DNA of 40,901 nucleotides from Candidatus Aenigmatarchaeota archaeon. GTDB lineage: Archaea; Aenigmatarchaeota; Aenigmatarchaeia; CG10238-14; SCSR01. The notes under the pieces are model-generated. The model worked only from the letters and a program-made list of their open reading frames with translations. It was not told where the DNA came from and did no database searches. The position numbers were made by a program, and so were the translations under genes. Where the stretch lies: assembly GCA_016187405.1 (NCBI GenBank), contig JACPJS010000005.1, positions 1 to 40,901 on the forward strand, given 5' to 3'. This document shows, piece after piece, positions 39,455 through 40,901 of this stretch (its first letter is position 1; each line of letters begins with the position of its first letter).

Positions 39455-39849
39455 AACCAGTAAAGACATCTGTTGCAAAAGGGTTGCTTGCAGGCAGTCA
39501 TATCTTATGTGCAGACAATAGCGGTGCAAAGATATTGAGAATAATCTCAGTTGTTGGATACAAGGGAAGAAGAAAGAGAGTTCCAAAATGCGGTATAGGA
39601 GATATGGTCAAGGTTGTTGTTAAGGAAGGAGACGTTAAGATCAGAAAGCAGGTTTTGGATGCTGTTATAGTAAGGCAGAGACAGGAATCAAGAAGATTGG
39701 ATGGATGGAGAATTTCTTTTGAAGACAATGCGGCAGTTCTGACAGATCTTGCAGGAACTCCGAAAGGCACTGAAGTAAAAGGTCCAATAGCAAAGGAAGT
39801 CGTCGAGAGATTTTCAGCAATTGGAAAAATAGCGAGCATAGTGGTGTAA
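39451..39849 (+). CDS. rpl14: 50S ribosomal protein L14
   Basis: 132 residues: KGLLAGSHILCADNSGAKILRIISVVGYKGRRKRVPKCGIGDMVKVVVKEGDVKIRKQVLDAVIVRQRQESRRLDGWRISFEDNAAVLTDLAGTPKGTEVKGPIAKEVVERFSAIGKIASIVV. The normal archaeal form. It overlaps S17 by 4 bp and abuts L24. Confidence 0.97.
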   Translation: MKPVKTSVAKGLLAGSHILCADNSGAKILRIISVVGYKGRRKRVPKCGIGDMVKVVVKEGDVKIRKQVLDAVIVRQRQESRRLDGWRISFEDNAAVLTDLAGTPKGTEVKGPIAKEVVERFSAIGKIASIVV

Positions 39850-40143
39850 ATGAAAAGACCAACATCTAAAGCACCAGGAAAACAGAGAAAATTCTTGCAC
39901 GATGCGCCATTGCATTTGAAGAGAAAAATATTGTCTAGTCATTTATCGAAGGAACTGAAAGCAAAATACACAAGAAGAAGTCTTGCTGTTAGAAAAGGAG
40001 ACGAAGTCCATGTGATGAGAGGCAAGTTCAAAGGAAAGACCGGAAAGAATCCTAGCAAGTTGAAAATAATCAATTTAAATCTTGATGACAAACGTAGGAT
40101 AAAAATATTGGAAAGGAAAGGTGTAAAAAGTGGCTCATCTTAA
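39850..40143 (+). CDS. rpl24: 50S ribosomal protein L24 with an internal deletion
   Basis: 97 residues. The N-terminal part (RKFLHDAPLHLKRKILSSHLSKELKAKYTRRSLAVRKGDEVHVMRGKFKGKTGK) and the C-terminal part (NPSKLKIINLNLDDKRRIKILERK) match archaeal L24. The usual segment of about 30 residues between them (VxKVD-x-x-V-x-VEG ... PIHPSN) is gone, and TGK is joined directly to NPSKLKI. The KOW loop start (GKFKGKTG) remains. The reading frame is intact. S4e starts inside its 3' end (14-bp overlap). Confidence 0.92.
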   Translation: MKRPTSKAPGKQRKFLHDAPLHLKRKILSSHLSKELKAKYTRRSLAVRKGDEVHVMRGKFKGKTGKNPSKLKIINLNLDDKRRIKILERKGVKSGSS

Positions 40144-40828
40144 AAGACTAGTGGCTCCGGCATTCTGGAGAACACCAAAAAAGGGAAGCACATGGGTAGT
40201 GACACCGCATCCTGGACCTCATCCTAAATTCCAATCAATCCCATTGTCAATAATCATAAAATCATTCTTGAAACTCGGGGATACAACGACTGAAGCGCAG
40301 AAGATTATCAGAACAGGTGAAGTCTTCGTCGATGGAAAGAGGAGAAAGGATTATGCATATCCAGCAGGATTGTTCGATGTAGTAACAGTACCGAAGACAA
40401 ATTCATTTTACAGATTGATCTCTTCGAAGAAAGGATTGGATATTTTAGAGACAAACAAGGCTGATGCCAGCTTGAAGATTTTCGGAATCAAATCAAAAAC
40501 GGTCTTGAAAGGAAACAAGATGCAGTTGAACTTGCATGACGGGAAGAACATCACTGTTGAGAAAGGAAATTACAAGACTGGAGATTCGTTATTGTTGGAA
40601 CTGCCTTCATTGAAAGTTGTAGAACACGTTCCATTCGAAAAAGGCGCTACAATAATGGTAACAAAAGGTGCAGACTCTGGAAAGATGGGTAAGGTAAAGA
40701 GCACAATCAAGGGAAACATGAGAGAGAATGAAAAGGTTGTTTGTGTGATTGACAAGGAAGATAGAATAATCGGAAAGAATAGTTTGATAGTTATCGGAAA
40801 AGAAAAATCAGCGATAAAGGTTGAGTGA
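40130..40828 (+). CDS. rps4e: 30S ribosomal protein S4e
   Basis: 232 residues from GTG 40130. HLKRLVAPAFWRTPKKGSTWVVTPHPGPHPKFQSIPLSIIIKSFLKLGDTTTEAQKIIRTGEVFVDGKRRKDYAYPAGLFDVV (S4-like RNA-binding part), the GDSLLLELPSLKVVEHVPFEKGATIMVTKGADSGKMGKV barrel, and the KOW-type end. Complete. The start overlaps L24 by 14 bp. L5 follows 1 bp after the stop. Confidence 0.97.
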   Translation: MAHLKRLVAPAFWRTPKKGSTWVVTPHPGPHPKFQSIPLSIIIKSFLKLGDTTTEAQKIIRTGEVFVDGKRRKDYAYPAGLFDVVTVPKTNSFYRLISSKKGLDILETNKADASLKIFGIKSKTVLKGNKMQLNLHDGKNITVEKGNYKTGDSLLLELPSLKVVEHVPFEKGATIMVTKGADSGKMGKVKSTIKGNMRENEKVVCVIDKEDRIIGKNSLIVIGKEKSAIKVE

Positions 40829-40829
40829 T

Positions 40830-40901
40830 ATGGAAAACAAAATGAAAGAAATCAAGATTGAGAAAGTCACTTTGAATATCGGATGCGGTGACGACAAGTG
40901 G
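40830..40901 (+). CDS. rpl5: 50S ribosomal protein L5, N-terminus only
   Basis: ATG 40830 opens MENKMKEIKIEKVTLNIGCGDDKW and runs off the window. 'I-K-h-x-K-V-T-h-N-I-G-x-G' is the standard L5 start, and the position after S4e is the archaeal order. It starts 1 bp after the S4e stop. Partial at the 3' end. Confidence 0.88.
   Translation, partial: MENKMKEIKIEKVTLNIGCGDDKW

Noticed and set aside
1-40901. CRISPR arrays, insertion sequences, prophage genes
   Set aside because: No regularly spaced repeats, transposase motifs or structural phage genes were seen on reading either strand.

Overview
The window is archaeal and looks like a small, host-associated-type (DPANN-like) genome. It has the archaeal S10/spc ribosomal order (L3-L4-L23-L2-S19-L22-S3-L29-aIF1-Rnp1-S17-L14-L24-S4e-L5), archaeal or eukaryote-type proteins (S8e, S4e, LSm, aRF1, Rnp1, NurA, SepF), intron-bearing tRNA genes, TATA boxes about 25 bp from start codons, and many short lineage-specific genes. 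The DPANN placement is inference from gene style. No phylogeny was run. A TopIB and a PC4-type protein side by side are unusual for such a genome.

Layout. 1-5.1 kb: start of an unknown gene, a tRNA-Glu gene with three apparent introns, an AI-2E-type permease, an M24 peptidase, a predicted metallopeptidase, an Nramp-like transporter, a small membrane orphan, and two more intron-bearing tRNAs. 5.1-9.5 kb: an HhH-GPD glycosylase, TopIB with PC4, a metallophosphoesterase, a PIG-L-type deacetylase and a PAP2 phosphatase. 9.5-11.9 kb: a three-gene, cysteine-rich envelope operon (a polytopic CPAC protein, a 57-residue membrane peptide ending in GGC, and a tandem thioredoxin-fold protein). It is the best candidate here for an undescribed system. 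11.9-18.4 kb: a possible structured RNA, ValRS, a DUF475/TerC-like membrane protein, release factor aRF1 with GGM in place of the catalytic GGQ, TatD, a VTT/DedA-like protein and S8e. 18.4-31.7 kb: nucleotide kinase, LSm, SepF, PurM-like, NurA, MetRS with a separate tRNA-binding subunit, a CBS protein, a 2-hydroxyacid dehydrogenase, Nudix and IMPase-like enzymes, tRNA-Ser and tRNA-Gly, P-loop and HIT proteins, and several orphans. 31.7 kb to the end: the ribosomal cluster, interrupted four times by orphan genes, two of them antisense.

How the genes work together. The right end is translation machinery plus RNase P. The synthetases, aRF1, S8e and tRNAs elsewhere add to this. The envelope operon, PAP2, PIG-L-type, Nramp-like, AI-2E-like and DUF475 proteins describe the cell surface. 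Two gene styles are visible by eye. Core genes are Lys-rich. A second set of small orphans, together with the PurM-, Nudix-, IMPase- and kinase-like genes, is richer in Arg, Asp and Tyr. The orphans mostly have their own TATA box close to the start codon. No insertion sequence, CRISPR array, prophage or rRNA gene was seen. No stretch longer than about 300 bases lacks a gene.
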